A stretch of DNA of 64,000 bases from Pseudopithomyces maydicus (Eukaryota > Ascomycota > Dothideomycetes > Pleosporales > Didymosphaeriaceae): contig JANTUC010000002.1 in the NCBI GenBank assembly GCA_026873275.1, forward strand, positions 1,240,001-1,304,000, written 5' to 3'. The position numbers were made by a program, and so were the translations under genes. Below are positions 33,767 to 45,045 of this stretch, in pieces. Under the pieces are notes generated by a model. It did no database searches and was not told where the DNA came from. It worked only from the letters and a program-made list of their open reading frames with translations. How positions within the stretch are numbered: position 1 is the first letter of the stretch; each line of letters opens with the position of its first letter.

Positions 33767-35437
33767 TCAGGTTGATGAATCCTTCTTAGACCTCTTCTCG
33801 ATTCTCACCCACATATCCTCCCAGTATGCCACGCCACCTTTGAACACTAAACTTCCTGGCCTATCTTTACTCAAGTGAGGTCTAAACAGGCGGAATAGCT
33901 GCAACGGTGCCTTGTATAGCTCCATCAGAGCTATGTCTTTGCCTAGGCAGACACGAGCCCCATATCCGAACGCCATATTGTATTTGTTGTACAATTTGAC
34001 CGCGTCTTCATCCTCCAACCATCTTTCAGGACGAAATTTGCATGCATCGGGTCCATAGATATTAGTGTCTCGGTGTACAAGCCAAGGATTACAGGTGATT
34101 TCCGTCGAGGGCGGGACGAACAAGCCGTTAATATGGAGGCCAGACGAGCCTGCAAGGCGGGGAAATATATTGGGGGCAGAAGGGCAAAGACTTTCAGAGT
34201 AATTAGTGATTTGTGGGTTTATTGAGCTGGGTGGAATACTCACCGCATGCTTTCCTTTACGCACGCGACGTAATATGGGCAGTGCTGCAATACCTCATCA
34301 TACTGAGGCATAGCGCTCAGCAGCCCCTTCTCAGTGCAGTCGTCTATTTCTCTCATCAACTTCTCGTATACTCTTTCATTACCCATGATATAGGCCATCA
34401 TCGCCTGAAAAGCGGTGCCTGTGGTGTCTGCCCCCGCCAACAATACAAGTAATATTTCTGCCTTGATATAGTCCAGCTCAAGAGGCTTATCATCTTCATC
34501 ACGTGCATCTAAGAACGTTTGCAATAGATCCACACGTTCGATCTTTCCTTCTTCCACATCTGTCAGGCGCTGAGCTATAAGTTTGTCACGAAAACGCATA
34601 AGCATTCCGATACCCGATTTGTCTTCCGGTTTTGCGACAAAATATTTCCCCAAGAACGTTTTCTTGATGAAGTTGGTAAAGGGCCATAGTCGCGACATGA
34701 GCCCAAAGACGGGAAGGCCGTCGTGGAATCCTTGGATCAGGCCTCCGACGTCGCCCCCGCTGTCTACAAAACCGAAAGGGGCTCCGAATCCGATCTCAGA
34801 GATAATGTCGTAAGCCATGTATACGGCCCAAGGTGCAAAGTCAAATTCGCGGTCTAAAGATTTAAATTAATCAATCAAAACCCTAGGTAGTCAGTATGAT
34901 ACAATAGGACTACTCACTGGTTTCCACGAAAGAGCTAGTCAATGTATCCAGCCAATGCTTGACACGGAGATCAACCAGCGGCTCCATTTTCTTGATGTTG
35001 CTGAATGCATAAGGTCCTGCAGCGATTTTCCGGTAATGCGCATGGATCTTGTGCTCCTTCATATTGAACAAGCTCTCTCGATCACCAAAGCTACCAGTTA
35101 TGTAATGATTGGATTTGTTGGCCTGTCGATTGTATATCTCAGGTAATTTTGTCGCATCCGAGACAAGTAGTAGGGTTGGAGAGATACGTAGAACTGGGCC
35201 ATATTTTTTGTGAAGCGCAAGTTCGAGCTCACATTCATCGCCGAGGATATTGTGATATGCGATCCAAAGACGCGTGACTGAGGCCCAGAAAGGCCCTGGA
35301 AAGCCACGAAGAGGATGAAAGAAGCGGTAGTAGATAATCTGATGCGTGAATGATAAGGTCAGAATAGCGATAATGAAGAGAATTATATTTAGTGGGTTTA
35401 GCAGAGCAATGAAGATTGGTCCTGCCATGTGAGACAT
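33767..35437 (-). CDS. Cytochrome P450 monooxygenase
   Basis: Three exons, 35437-34918, 34853-34244 and 34190-33767, give 517 residues, a full-length microsomal P450. An N-terminal hydrophobic anchor (about 8-32) is followed by the Pro-rich hinge FHPLRGFPGPFW. The I-helix oxygen motif AGADTTGTA, the K-helix ExxR (ESMR, split by the second intron), FRPERW, and the heme-binding FGYGARVCLG with its Cys ligand are all present. The donors are GTGAGT, and the introns are 64 and 53 bases. P450s of this type sit in the ER membrane and need NADPH-P450 reductase. The family number and the substrate cannot be assigned by eye; it resembles metabolite-modifying fungal P450s rather than CYP51 or CYP61. Confidence 0.88.
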
Positions 35438-35612
35438 CGTGAATACTATAAATCCAAAAGATGAGGATCAGGGCGAGCAGTCAAGTTACCCTACACAGCG
35501 GTATTGTCGTATTAAAACGGCAAAGCACACCCGACAAAACTTATCGCCGGACGGCACAATCCCTGAACATATTTTAGATCTACATCCATAAGTCAGTCCT
35601 CTTCCCGGCCAA

Positions 35613-36016
35613 TCATAACGATGTCTTCGATGATGGAAGTCTGGATGTGCGCCTCCACGCGTTATCGTTCAAGCTGACGGTCGTATCTGAAAGCCGACCA
35701 TATTGATAACCAAATTCAGACTCTGTCGCATGAATCTTGAAATAAGCTAGGTATGCTTCATGTCCCGGTGTTTTGTTATTGTCAAGATACCAGGGCCCGT
35801 AAAGCACGGGCAGGTAGGACCCACCATCACCATGAAAAGGTTGCATCGTGGGCCTGTTAAAAGACTCCATGCACCGTGTCTCGTATGATATTTGGAAAAT
35901 CATAAACCTATCTGGCGATGAAGGGAAACGTTTCCCAGCCTTACCCCGCATGTTATACGACCTTCCGTCCGACGGCTCGACTAGACCTCGGGAGCTAGCA
36001 TGTTTCGTCGTTAGAG
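35613..36016 (-). CDS. Hypothetical, start uncertain
   Basis: The minus-strand frame is open for about 134 codons. The only internal ATG near its front gives 112 residues (35951 to 35613). The reading has ordinary composition, with SYLPVLYGPWYLDN and EAYLAYFKI, and the aromatic residues are well spread. I recognise no family, see no signal peptide and cannot place introns. It could be one exon of a small gene, a decayed fragment, or chance. Confidence 0.25.
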
Positions 36017-36302
36017 ACGATACTAAGACTAAATTTCACAGGTTCAGCAACCAATCAATAACATAACTAGACAACATGTCTGGGGCAGTGGGTTAACACA
36101 GCATCTTTGCCGTGATTGACCGTGCCAGTGGCATGATTTACATACGAACGCCTGCCAAGGGTGGCTCCATGTTGTTTCAGAGCATGTTCGCCAATTAACA
36201 ATTTTAGATGACATCAGCTGCACGAACCCTGCCGATACAACGACTTCGCAGGATCTATTCGAACCTAATCTAGACTCCGAGGGTGCCCCTTTTTTGATGA
36301 AT

Positions 36303-36400
36303 CCGTTGCGTTTAGTGTGCCCTTGGCTGGTTTACCTTTGGCTGGTTTATCTTTGGCTGGTGTAGGCATGCTCTACTTAGGTCCTCACGACGATAATCGA
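36303..36400. repeat. Dispersed repeat, copy 3
   Basis: It begins CCGTTGCGTTTAG, then has three near-perfect 15-base units of the form CCTTTGGCTGGTTTA, followed by GTAGGCATG, TTAGGTCCTCACGACGATAATCGAA. It is the clearest of the three copies. Confidence 0.65.
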
Positions 36401-36593
36401 ATGATGGACTGACTGGACGTCGGGCATTATATTAAAGTCTTTCTCAGTTCGTTGGTACAATAATAGTCATAATAGAGCTCTCCAAGTTTCAACTTGAGGA
36501 GGATCTTTTAAGATCCCTACAGGTTTTTGTTGTCGTTGAAATAGCACCTCATCTATCTTAAAAAATACCAACTGAGTAGTTATTGAACGTGTG

Positions 36594-37663
36594 TCAAGTA
36601 AGCTTCGACCGCAGCAGCTGGACATCATTGCTTTCAGTAACGGACAACGCAACATCCTCATTCAGCTCGAAATCTGCCATAACCCCATAATGATCGGTTA
36701 CCCACTCCTCCTCACCCGCATCCCTCATTGCTTGTCTCTGATCTTCTGCAACCCTGACGCCAACACCTATGCGCTGGAATGTCCGCGGTGTGATCGCTCC
36801 GGCAAACAAAATCTTGTCCATGCGCGTGCATCCAAACTTCTCACGCAACGCTTGGGGAACCTGCTGACCCCAGGTGTACCCATCGTCACTATCTTCTTTA
36901 CCGCCGAGCTCGAGATATACGTCTTTGAGCCCATTGTCCGAATGCAGCGTACGATCAAAGGGCTGAATAGCATTCAAGTCTCCAGCAAGGAGACCCGCGA
37001 CAGCCTTCTTGTCATGCAAGTACGGAGCCGCAGCACTGAGCTGCAACGGCCTAACGGGTGGGTCTGCGACCAGAGATTCGAGATGCGTGTTGCAGAGTCT
37101 CAGCACCTCCCCTTCTGATTTTCCTGACAGTGCGAGGTCGACAAAAAGGCCATCGCGGTCGAACTTGCTAACCCACCGGACGCGGAAAATTTCACTGATG
37201 GTTAGACGCCGGTCAACAAGCGTGTTTGTTCCATATAGCGGGCTTAGCCAGTTCTTTTCATCGAGGTCGGAAATGTAGAAGCGTTGCTGTATCCATGCTG
37301 TCTCCCGAATTTGCCGCATGTCTGATTGGCTCATTTCTTGTAGAAATACTACTATCGGCACGTTTTTGTCTGTGCTTGCTACCAGTGCTGAAAGGTGGTC
37401 GAGCGCAGCGCTCATGCGCTCTTCAGCGAAGCCGATCAGCATGTCGATGTTCCATGATATCAGACGAAGGGTCTTAGCCTGGGGATTCCCATCCGAGGAA
37501 GGATGTTTTAGAGAGGAAGACAGCCAAGAAGTGCCATTGTAGTAGTTGGGTAATTGGGGCCGGGGTTTGTAAAAGTATCTTCCAGCTTTCGGGCGGGCCC
37601 GGAAGTGAGCGCTTTCTGGAGGGCTTCAAGGATTGCTTTGGGGGTAGTTTTGGAGACGCTCAT
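36594..37663 (-). CDS. Endonuclease/exonuclease/phosphatase-family protein, TDP2-like (one-base frameshift)
   Basis: About 356 residues once one missing base is restored in reading. It starts at MSVSKTTPKAIL (ATG ending 37663); a further in-frame ATG lies 21 codons upstream. At 37571-37574 a four-base T run (minus strand) is one base short, so RKLEDTF must be joined to YKPRPQLPNYY. The Mg-dependent phosphodiesterase motifs are present in order: LISWNID, FLQEM, NTHLES, GDLNA and VTDHYGV. This order and the ISWNID..FLQEM pair match fungal tyrosyl-DNA phosphodiesterase 2-like proteins, which remove trapped topoisomerase peptides from DNA 5' ends; related family members act on other phosphodiesters. 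The gene is divergent from ARP1, about 460 bases apart. No nuclear signal is obvious. Confidence 0.78.
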
Positions 37664-38126
37664 GATCACACGGAAGTTAGGGAGTCTAGAGAAGAAGGAT
37701 GGTGGAGAAAGGCCTGAAAGCTTCATGGCAATCTGTAGAGCTGCTTATGCGGGGTACGTATGCAGGAACGGATCAGGCAGGAGGAGCTTGGACATGTTGT
37801 GAGATGAAGCAATATAAGAGGAATCCAGAGCTCTTCAATCTGGAATACTACTTGAACGCGGAAGTAGGATGCGAAACGACTCTGTCCAAAGTACGTGCTG
37901 TGTTGTTGGGCCTGGAGCGAAGCACAGTGCACGTGATAGCAAGGATCCCCAGTCTAACCCACCTCGCGTCGTGCATCATTTCGCGACTGGCACGTCGACA
38001 TCTCGAGCTCCCGGAGATGCGCCCCTCACAATAACAGACCTTGCCGACGACTCCCACCCGCTCTTCACGCACGATTTCCCGTACACGACCGCTTGACCCG
38101 TAGTAATAGCCTGTCCAGCCCCCGCA
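37664..38126. other. Bidirectional promoter region
   Basis: It lies between the divergent TDP2-like and ARP1 genes. No TATA box is clear. Open frames across it are shadows of no recognised protein. Confidence 0.5.
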
Positions 38127-39427
38127 ATGGGCTCCCGACTCCACAATGCGCCCATCGTGCTCGATAATGGCAGCGGCACCATTCGCGCGGGCTTTGCAGG
38201 GCAGGACACGCCGAAATGCTACTTTCCCTCGTTTGTTGGCCGGCCGAAACACATACGGACAATGGCGGGCGCGCTCGAGGGTGATGTTTTCATCGGCCCG
38301 CAGGCACAGCAGTATAGGGGCCTCTTCAAGATCAACTACCCGTTGGAGCACGGCATTGTCACAGACTGGGAGGACATGGAGCGGATATGGCAATATGTAT
38401 ACACAGACGAGTTGAAGACAGTCAGCGAAGACGTGAGTGGCACGTCCAATCTTTGGCGGGGCATTGAAGCTAACCACCATGCCCATGCAGCATCCTGTAC
38501 TTCTCACGGAGCCACCGCTGAATCCTCGGGAGAATCGTGACATGGCTGCTCAGATATTATTTGAGACATTCAATGTACCCGCTCTCTATACCTCAGTGCA
38601 AGCTGTCCTATCGTTGTACGCATCAGGAAAAACCACCGGCATCGTTTTGGACGCGGGAGACGGCGTATCGCATGCAGTGCCTGTGTTTCAGGGCTTCGCC
38701 ATACCCAACAGCATCCGGCGGATTGACGTGGCGGGCAGAGACGTCACCGAACACTTGCAACAACTGCTACGAAAAAGTGGACGCGTGTTCCACACAAGCG
38801 CGGAGAAGGAGACAGTTAAGGATATCAAGGAGAAGACGGGCTATGTTGCACTGGACCCCACAAAAGAGGAGAAAGAATGGTCAGGCGCTGCACGGACAGA
38901 CAACAAGAGCGTCGAGTACACCCTGCCAGACGGACAGAAGCTCAAGGTGGGATGGCTCCTTTGCAAACATGTTGACAATGGCTAACAGTTTCAGGTCGGC
39001 GCGGAGCGATTCCGTGCGCCGGAGATTTTGTTCAATCCCGAGATCATCGGTCTTGAGTACCCTGGCGTGCACCAGATTGTGGTCGAGGCCATCCACCGGA
39101 CCGATATGGACCTACGCAAGTCGCTCTATGGTAACATCGTGCTCTCGGGAGGGTCCACGTTGACAAAGGGCTTTGGCAACCGACTGCTCCACGAGGTGCA
39201 GCGACTGGCGGTAAAGGACATGCGCATCAAGATTCTGGCCCCGCCCGAGCGGATATACACTACGTGGACGGGTGGCAGCATTCTTGCGGGCCTGAGTACT
39301 TTCAAGAAGGTGAGGCATTTCGTCATGGAGCGCTCATTGTACGTGAAGCTGACACATAGTGCAGATGTGGGTCGAAAAGGATGAATGGCAGGAGAACCCA
39401 GACATCATCCACACCAGATTCGCATAG
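38127..39427 (+). CDS. ARP1: Actin-related protein 1 (centractin, dynactin filament subunit)
   Basis: Four exons, 38127-38432, 38491-38946, 38995-39309 and 39365-39427, give 379 residues, the normal ARP1 length. The nucleotide-binding phosphate-1 loop is LDNGSGTIRAGFAG, the phosphate-2 loop is VLDAGDGVSHAVPV, and the adenosine motif is GGSTLTKGF. The C-terminus MWVEKDEWQENPDIIHTRF is diagnostic of ARP1, not of actin or other Arps. ARP1 forms the short filament of dynactin, which links dynein to cargo and supports nuclear movement and hyphal growth; the Neurospora counterpart is ro-4. All introns sit in phase 0, and the last exon is short. The reading frame is intact. Confidence 0.93.
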
Positions 39428-40572
39428 ACGACGCGTTGTGGCCAGGGACGCTGCCATTTGCTCGCCTGCTTCTCCGCATGCCGGTCTCCCGCCTCCACAT
39501 GCACCTGGACGTTCTTCGGGACGGCTGCAGGGCGCTCGGACGGCATGTTAGTCATGGAATCGGACTCTCACTCCCGGCGTCCACACCAGGCCTGCGCTTT
39601 GGGAACGCCGAGAGTCACAGGACCGACGTGGTCAGGTTGCTCCTGAGCTGGCGGGAGGGCTAAGAGGTAGTTTATTTCCCCGCATTTGGTCGACCACACC
39701 CGGGGTCGGATTGCGTTTCTGTTACTTAATTCTTCTACCATGGGCAGCGTATATTGCGTGTAGAGCGGAGGCGAGGGAAGGTACGCGCGTGAGCGTTGCA
39801 GTGCATGGATGGCGTTCTGTGCTCATCGGATACCCTATGATATTTTGGCAATCGTCACGACAGCCGACGGCGGGGTGTGCTGGCAATGGAGTTGTGCACA
39901 TGTATGTACAGTAGGCGTACGGACCACGTAGTCGGTGAAGAAAAACGAGTCGAGATGCAAGTCTGGCCTGTGCGCCAAGGATCGTGAGTCTTGGGGGTCA
40001 AGGCACTGGCCCGGTGACTTTGGTGTTGCGGGCAATTGAGTGATGGATTGAAGTAATGGCGCCATTTGGGTACAAGCAAGCGAGCAAGCTGAGCAGACCC
40101 GGGGGCTGAGAGACGACTCATTTCGGCTCACGACGACGGAATGAGAAAAGCATCATCCATCCGGGGGAGTGACATGTCCGTCCTGGCATCTGGTGACCTG
40201 CGGGGTGGCCAGGTGGAAGCGAGCGCGCGCTTCCGCGTCCACCAGCCCGAGACTCACGATGCTCGACGTCATGCGCCGCGGCGTGCCAGCTCGGATGCCG
40301 AGGGCCTTTCGCGATTCGAAACGTCTCCAGCAGCACGTGTGCAGGGCCGACCTGTTGGTGGAGGCGACGGAGGCGACGGAGATGGGTGGTGTTCCTGCAG
40401 CAAGACCCATGGCGCGGTGCATGCAAAGGTACATTCACTGTGCGTCGTGCAGCAGCCCTGGGCATGGTACGGTACCTTCACGCAAAAAAAGAGGACTGCA
40501 CACAAAGAACAGCGACAATCCGGGGGTGGGCCGCGCTCGCCGCCGCTCGCCGGCCAAAAAAGACGTCGTGGT

Positions 40573-40693
40573 GCCTGAAAATTTGCGCTCTCGTCTCCAC
40601 GGGTCCACTCACTGGCTGGGATGTCACGAATCTGACGCCGCAGAGGTGAAAAATGGCGCCGCATGGCGAAATTGTTACCGCAAATTTTCAGGC
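40573..40693. repeat. Perfect 15-base inverted repeat, 91-base spacer
   Basis: GCCTGAAAATTTGCG at 40573-40587 is the exact reverse complement of CGCAAATTTTCAGGC at 40679-40693. The spacer also contains a GGCGCC palindrome. It lies about 500 bases upstream of the DUF3602 gene. It could be a regulatory palindrome or the ends of a tiny inserted element. Confidence 0.6.
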
Positions 40694-40993
40694 TGGTTTC
40701 GCAGTTTTCTGGGGGTAACAGAAACTAGGGCCGGCCAGTCGCGTCGCCAGAGGCGCATCAGGTGCACGCTGGCGGGCTCCCAGGGTGCGAAGGCGAGGCG
40801 CACTATTACGCTATTGAATCGCGGCCAAGGCCCGCGCCGTGAGCACCGCAGCGAGCCTTTGTTCGCGCTTTCAGCACGCATGATCACGGCCCTGCCGTTA
40901 ACTGCAAAGTGCATGGAACGTGCTGCGCGGATGATGAATCTGCGCCCGCCAGAAAATTCTGGGTGTGTTGGCTTCCTGGGGTAACGGCTTTGT

Positions 40994-41000
40994 TATAAAA
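40994..41000 (+). promoter_or_regulatory. TATA box of the DUF3602 gene
   Basis: TATAAAA lies 190 bases before the ATG at 41190 and is followed by a CA-rich stretch typical of a fungal 5' leader. It is the clearest TATA box in the window and fits a strongly inducible gene. Confidence 0.5.
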
Positions 41001-41189
41001 CCTGGCCCTCCCAAACACACTGCCGCCCAGCGAGTCACACCACTAAACCGTACGCCGCCTTCACCAGTCCACCGTACAAATATACAGATACACACCGTCG
41101 ACCTTTGACCTTCAAGTCTACCGACAACTACCAAACCCACCTTCCACACGACACATACATCACAAGTCACAACGACCATCACCACCAAA

Positions 41190-41644
41190 ATGGTCTCCTA
41201 CCACATCACCGAGCCTCACCCTTCCACCGCCGCACCCACCATCTACTACGGCCGTGGAGGAGCTGGCAACGTAACCCGCGTCCCCAAGAACATCACCTCC
41301 GGCCAGGACGCCTCGGGCCCAGCATCCCGCATCAAGCTCAGCCCCCGCCCTCCAACGCCCTCTTCACCAGCGGCCGTGGCGGCGCCGGCAACATCCATCG
41401 CGAGAAGGAGCGCGCCATGTTCTCCTTTGACGAGGAACTCGCCCAGCAGGAGCGCCTCCGGGAGCACGCCGCCCCCGTCTACCACATTGGCCGTGGCGGA
41501 GCCGGCAACCTCGTCGAGGAGCGCCAGAAGACCAGCCGCCAGAACTCTGCCTCGTCGACCATGAGCTCCGACTCGGAGCGCCGTGTTCGCAGCTCCATTG
41601 AGGGCGCCTGGCACAAGATGTCGAGGCAGTTCTCTCGCAACTAG
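41190..41644 (+). CDS. Par32/DUF3602-family protein (one-base frameshift)
   Basis: About 151 residues after one missing base is allowed for. The frame breaks at about 41342-41346, where a run of five C bases appears one short; IKLSP then joins PPSNALFTSGRGG. The defining feature is three copies of GRGGAGN, in YYGRGGAGN, TSGRGGAGN and HIGRGGAGN. Between them lies FSFDEELAQQERLRE, and the C-terminus is Ser-rich and basic. This is the DUF3602 layout. In yeast, Par32 is a TOR-responsive phosphoprotein that inhibits ammonium transporters; in filamentous fungi these small disordered proteins are often stress-induced. The TATA box and CA-rich leader agree with strong induced expression. The function here is inferred only from family membership. 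Confidence 0.8.
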
Positions 41645-43200
41645 GATTGCCTGCCTCATTCTGTCTTTTCCACTTTCTCACTTTGACCGGTTCTTTTCTC
41701 TTTTTCTGGGCACGAGCGCCATCATGAGAGCTGGTTCTGATTCTCTCACCAACTGGGCATTTACGAGCAAGGCGTTCAGGAGTTTTCTACCACGACATCA
41801 CCACTTTATCACGACCACAAAAAAGTTATCTATTTCGGCCTTTTGTCTTTATCTGTTTTTTCTTTCAACAATACCAAACAACCATCGAGGAGACTTGCAG
41901 GCTACCCGTTGGGAATCAAAAGTTCACTTGATACCCGGTTCGGATGGACCAAAGCTTTTCTCGGGAGAGGGCTTAGCATGCACGCTGCAGTGCTTGCAAT
42001 CATCTTGTCTATATTATGCACAACCAGCGGCGAAGGATATACCCCAGGTGCCGGTGAGGGCTTGCGGACTGCGCGTCCGAGACTCAACTTCATGTTTATG
42101 TATATAGTTTAGGGGGATGGGAGGCTATTTTGCCTATCGAACCAGGAGGATTCCTGGTGATGAAACATGTAATCATATCTTATTCCCACCTTACATCACG
42201 ATCCCCCATCATGTGCAATTTTTCCCATCGTGACGATTCACAAAAAAAAAAAAAAAAAAAAACATCGCCCCTGAGCCCGCAACCAAGTTTACGGCCCCCA
42301 AACTACCCACCATGCCAATTTTTTTCCCACTCCCTCAGATTCAGATCCCCATACCAAGCCCCCCTCCATCGTTCCAGAAGCCTTCTCTCCCTCAAACCCA
42401 AAACCACCACCCCCTTGGCATCCTCTCCTCCATCCGTCGGCACCTGCAACCGTAGTCTTCACACCTACCTAGTGTCGGGGGTCTCCGCCCAGAGCCACTA
42501 AACCCAATCAGGATCCTGCTTCCAGCACGTGTCGGTACCTGAATTTTAGCGCCAAGCCAACCGATCGGCGTCATGCGCGTGCAGGCGATCTTCCGAGCGA
42601 GGCGAGCCCTGTTTTTTTGTCAGGTTCCAAGCCACAGTTACGTTGTGGTGCGGTGCATGCGATGTGGCGGTTTCGGGGAAAAAATTCTGAGAGCGGCGCG
42701 TGCGTGTGGTGATGATGAGTGAGAAATGGCATCTGGGTCTATGACGTGGAGGGGTTGCTAAGAATAGGATTGCCTGGCTGGCTGGACTTGCGGATGGAGG
42801 GGCCGGAGTGACGTTTGGCTAGTGTGGATTGGTGAATGTACAGTGATTTTCGTTTTTGACATACTGGTGTTTGCTGCACTGGGTGGTGCTCTGGGGTGGA
42901 TTGAGATGTATGTCCGCATGTACTCAAGTTGCTGGTATTAAAAATATCTAATTCCTAATTTTCCAACGCTGTAATGTAGTTGGCTCGACGAAAACGGAGT
43001 ATACTATGTAGTGAAGACTCTGAAGAAAAGAAACAGTAGATCAACTGATTGGATACAAATATGGATGTAAGAAAATTGACCCCTTTCAACAGCGAAAAAC
43101 CGCGTACATGAAGTGTCAATCCAAAAGTATTCAAAATTGGCACCACGTGTATATGTACATCGGATAGGTACATAATAAACGCTTCCTCACAAGGCCAGCC
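41645..43200. other. Intergenic with a 21-base A run
   Basis: About 1.55 kb between convergent genes. It contains an uninterrupted run of 21 A at 42242-42262 followed by C-rich, polypyrimidine DNA. Open frames (for example 41843-42112) lack motifs. No gene is supported. Confidence 0.45.
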
Positions 43201-44157
43201 TCACAAATCCGTCTTCCCAGCCAAGCCCGCAAGCTCAGACCGCAAAATCAGCCTCGAGACCCAAGCAGATGCAACATATCTCGCGACTATCGTAAGCGCA
43301 TCCGCTGGTGCAACAAACTGATACCCAGACAGCATGGCCGTGCCATAAAAGATGTGAGCGACCGTCCCCAAAGCTAGCGCTTGAGAAAGCCAAAAGTACC
43401 TCTTGTTCTCTCGACCCCAGAAGAAGCGCCGCCGGTTCTGCTCCCCACATAGGGAGACCTCATTACCTGGCCATCGTCTCATCCACTCCCGCAGTCGAAC
43501 CGTCCATGGTGGGACGACCTGGGATGCACTCGCCAGCTCGAATCGCGATCGAGACATGAGGGATAAAAGGCCGCCTACCCAGAGTGCAGCGGGGATGACT
43601 AGGTTCCACAAGAAGATGTGATACCGGTATCTACATGCTAGGACAACCGAAAACGCTTTGTTGTATAAGTCGTACGATACTAAGGTGACGTTTGCCACGG
43701 CAGCGAGCGCAAGCGCAACTTGTAAGATCACAACGAGTAACGAGGTTACTGTTCCGTGTGTAGTCATTTTGACTCCCATCTTCAGCTCTGCCAACATGTT
43801 CTTGGGGTCTGTGTAATCGAAGAGGCGCAGTGGGTTGATTACAGGGGCTGCCAGAGCCAGCAAGAGACTAAGGATTGGCCGACTTGTGCTGAGGAGACCA
43901 AGCTCTACGGGACTGGAGCCTAGGATCGAGAGGATGGATGGCAGCAGGCCGAGGAGTACGCCCGTGCTTGCTGTCTGGGACTCGACGTTCTTGACGGTGT
44001 TTTCCATCATGCAGAGGGCTGTGTCGATGCAAGCAGCATTGTATCGTGGAGAGTTGGTTGGGAGATTCTGGTATTGCGCGAGTTCAGAGCTGCAATTTAC
44101 GTCTAGCTGCCCTCGATAGTACGAGTTCCATTTTGGATAGAATTCTTGATACAGCAT
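43201..44157 (-). CDS. Polytopic membrane protein, family not recognised
   Basis: At least 318 residues from MLYQEFYPKW. A soluble part with conserved-looking Cys residues (VNCSSELAQY, YNAACIDTALCMMEN) is followed by hydrophobic segments near residues 67-108, 132-165, 180-202 and 255-300. A Trp/Arg-rich loop with WTVRLREWMRRWPG lies between the last two. The frame stays open upstream of this ATG and could join a short first exon (MCLYFSSLLRTFS..) through a GTTAGT...CTAG intron of only 38 bases. That length is below the usual minimum, so I keep the conservative start. Proteins of this general shape occur in fungal genomes, but I cannot name one. No enzyme motif is visible. Confidence 0.6.
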   Translation of the reverse strand: MLYQEFYPKWNSYYRGQLDVNCSSELAQYQNLPTNSPRYNAACIDTALCMMENTVKNVESQTASTGVLLGLLPSILSILGSSPVELGLLSTSRPILSLLLALAAPVINPLRLFDYTDPKNMLAELKMGVKMTTHGTVTSLLVVILQVALALAAVANVTLVSYDLYNKAFSVVLACRYRYHIFLWNLVIPAALWVGGLLSLMSRSRFELASASQVVPPWTVRLREWMRRWPGNEVSLCGEQNRRRFFWGRENKRYFWLSQALALGTVAHIFYGTAMLSGYQFVAPADALTIVARYVASAWVSRLILRSELAGLAGKTDL

Positions 44158-45045
44158 TGAATATTGTGGAAAGTTTGTACAGCAATGATGCTAGACGATG
44201 TTGGTGAGAAAGATGTGCAAATACTAACGGTTGACACACGAAACTGGGCAGGACTGAAGGTACGGAGAAGAGAGCTGAAATATAGACACATGTCTTCATT
44301 CAGACCGATGAAGCCTTATGACGCATCAAAAAGGAAGAAACAAAACGCCATGTTCAGGCTGTAACGAGTTAACCGTTTCAGAGTAATACCAGATAATAAG
44401 GATCCGGAATCATGTTATATATAATATCTATTCCAGCTTTTACTCGCTAGAAATGCACTGGGCTGCATAATTTTCCTACTTCATTTTTGAAATTACCTCC
44501 TTTCAAGCCTTCCAGTACACGTATACCGACTGGGTATACGAGACGATTGCCAACTAACTCCCCAACGACAGGCTTGTATTTGGAAATAGGAATTAATTAA
44601 CCCACTTTCCAGAAACTTCCCCAATTGCAACAGTTAGTGACAACCGAATACGGCTTCAGATTGCGCCTCAGCAGTAAGCAGCAGCCTTGGCGTTCAGCCT
44701 TACGTAGGTGCCTACGGTAGATGCATCTTTAGTCATGTGCAGCATTATGTACCTTCTAGATGCTTGCATATACGATCCATAGCCAAATGTTACTGTAATA
44801 ATAAGAAATATTCTCAAACACGAAGCTCGGCATATGGATACAGTGAAGAATTTTTAGTGGACACAAGCCAGCAATTACTCAGGAAGCGCGGTATCACGAA
44901 TGTTGATATTATTATGGGCTATATTATCTATCGGATCTATACAATTTAACTTTGGTATCCAGTGAAGGACTCTATTATATTGAGCTGGGTGGGTGTCCAA
45001 CTACAGTGTTAAACACTGATTGGGGGCTAATAAAAAGGAATAGAA
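44158..45045. other. Intergenic, AT-rich
   Basis: It holds the promoter and possible first exon of the membrane protein, then AT-rich DNA up to the stop of the DHA2 transporter. No gene is supported. Confidence 0.45.

Larger units (their letters stand above)
35438..36593. other. Intergenic with a doubtful open frame and one dispersed repeat
   Basis: It holds the P450 promoter, a possible small minus-strand coding segment (35613-36016, separate entry) and the third dispersed repeat copy at 36303-36400. Nothing else is supported. Confidence 0.5.
39428..41189. other. Long GC-rich upstream region of the DUF3602 gene
   Basis: About 1.76 kb without a credible gene. A long plus-strand frame (40169-40984) has biased, motif-free composition. 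The region contains a perfect 15-base inverted repeat (40573-40693) and a TATA box at 40994, so it is best read as a long promoter. Confidence 0.5.

Noticed and set aside
7853..35437. One large secondary-metabolite cluster across 8-35 kb
   Set aside because: BUD22, RPC1 and the FHA gene interrupt the region, and no polyketide, peptide or terpene synthase is present. Two separate accessory groups are the simpler reading.
40169..40984. 271-codon plus-strand open frame
   Set aside because: GC-rich DNA yields long chance frames. The translation is Arg/Ser/Ala-rich, overlaps other frames, and lies upstream of a TATA box in a promoter-like region.
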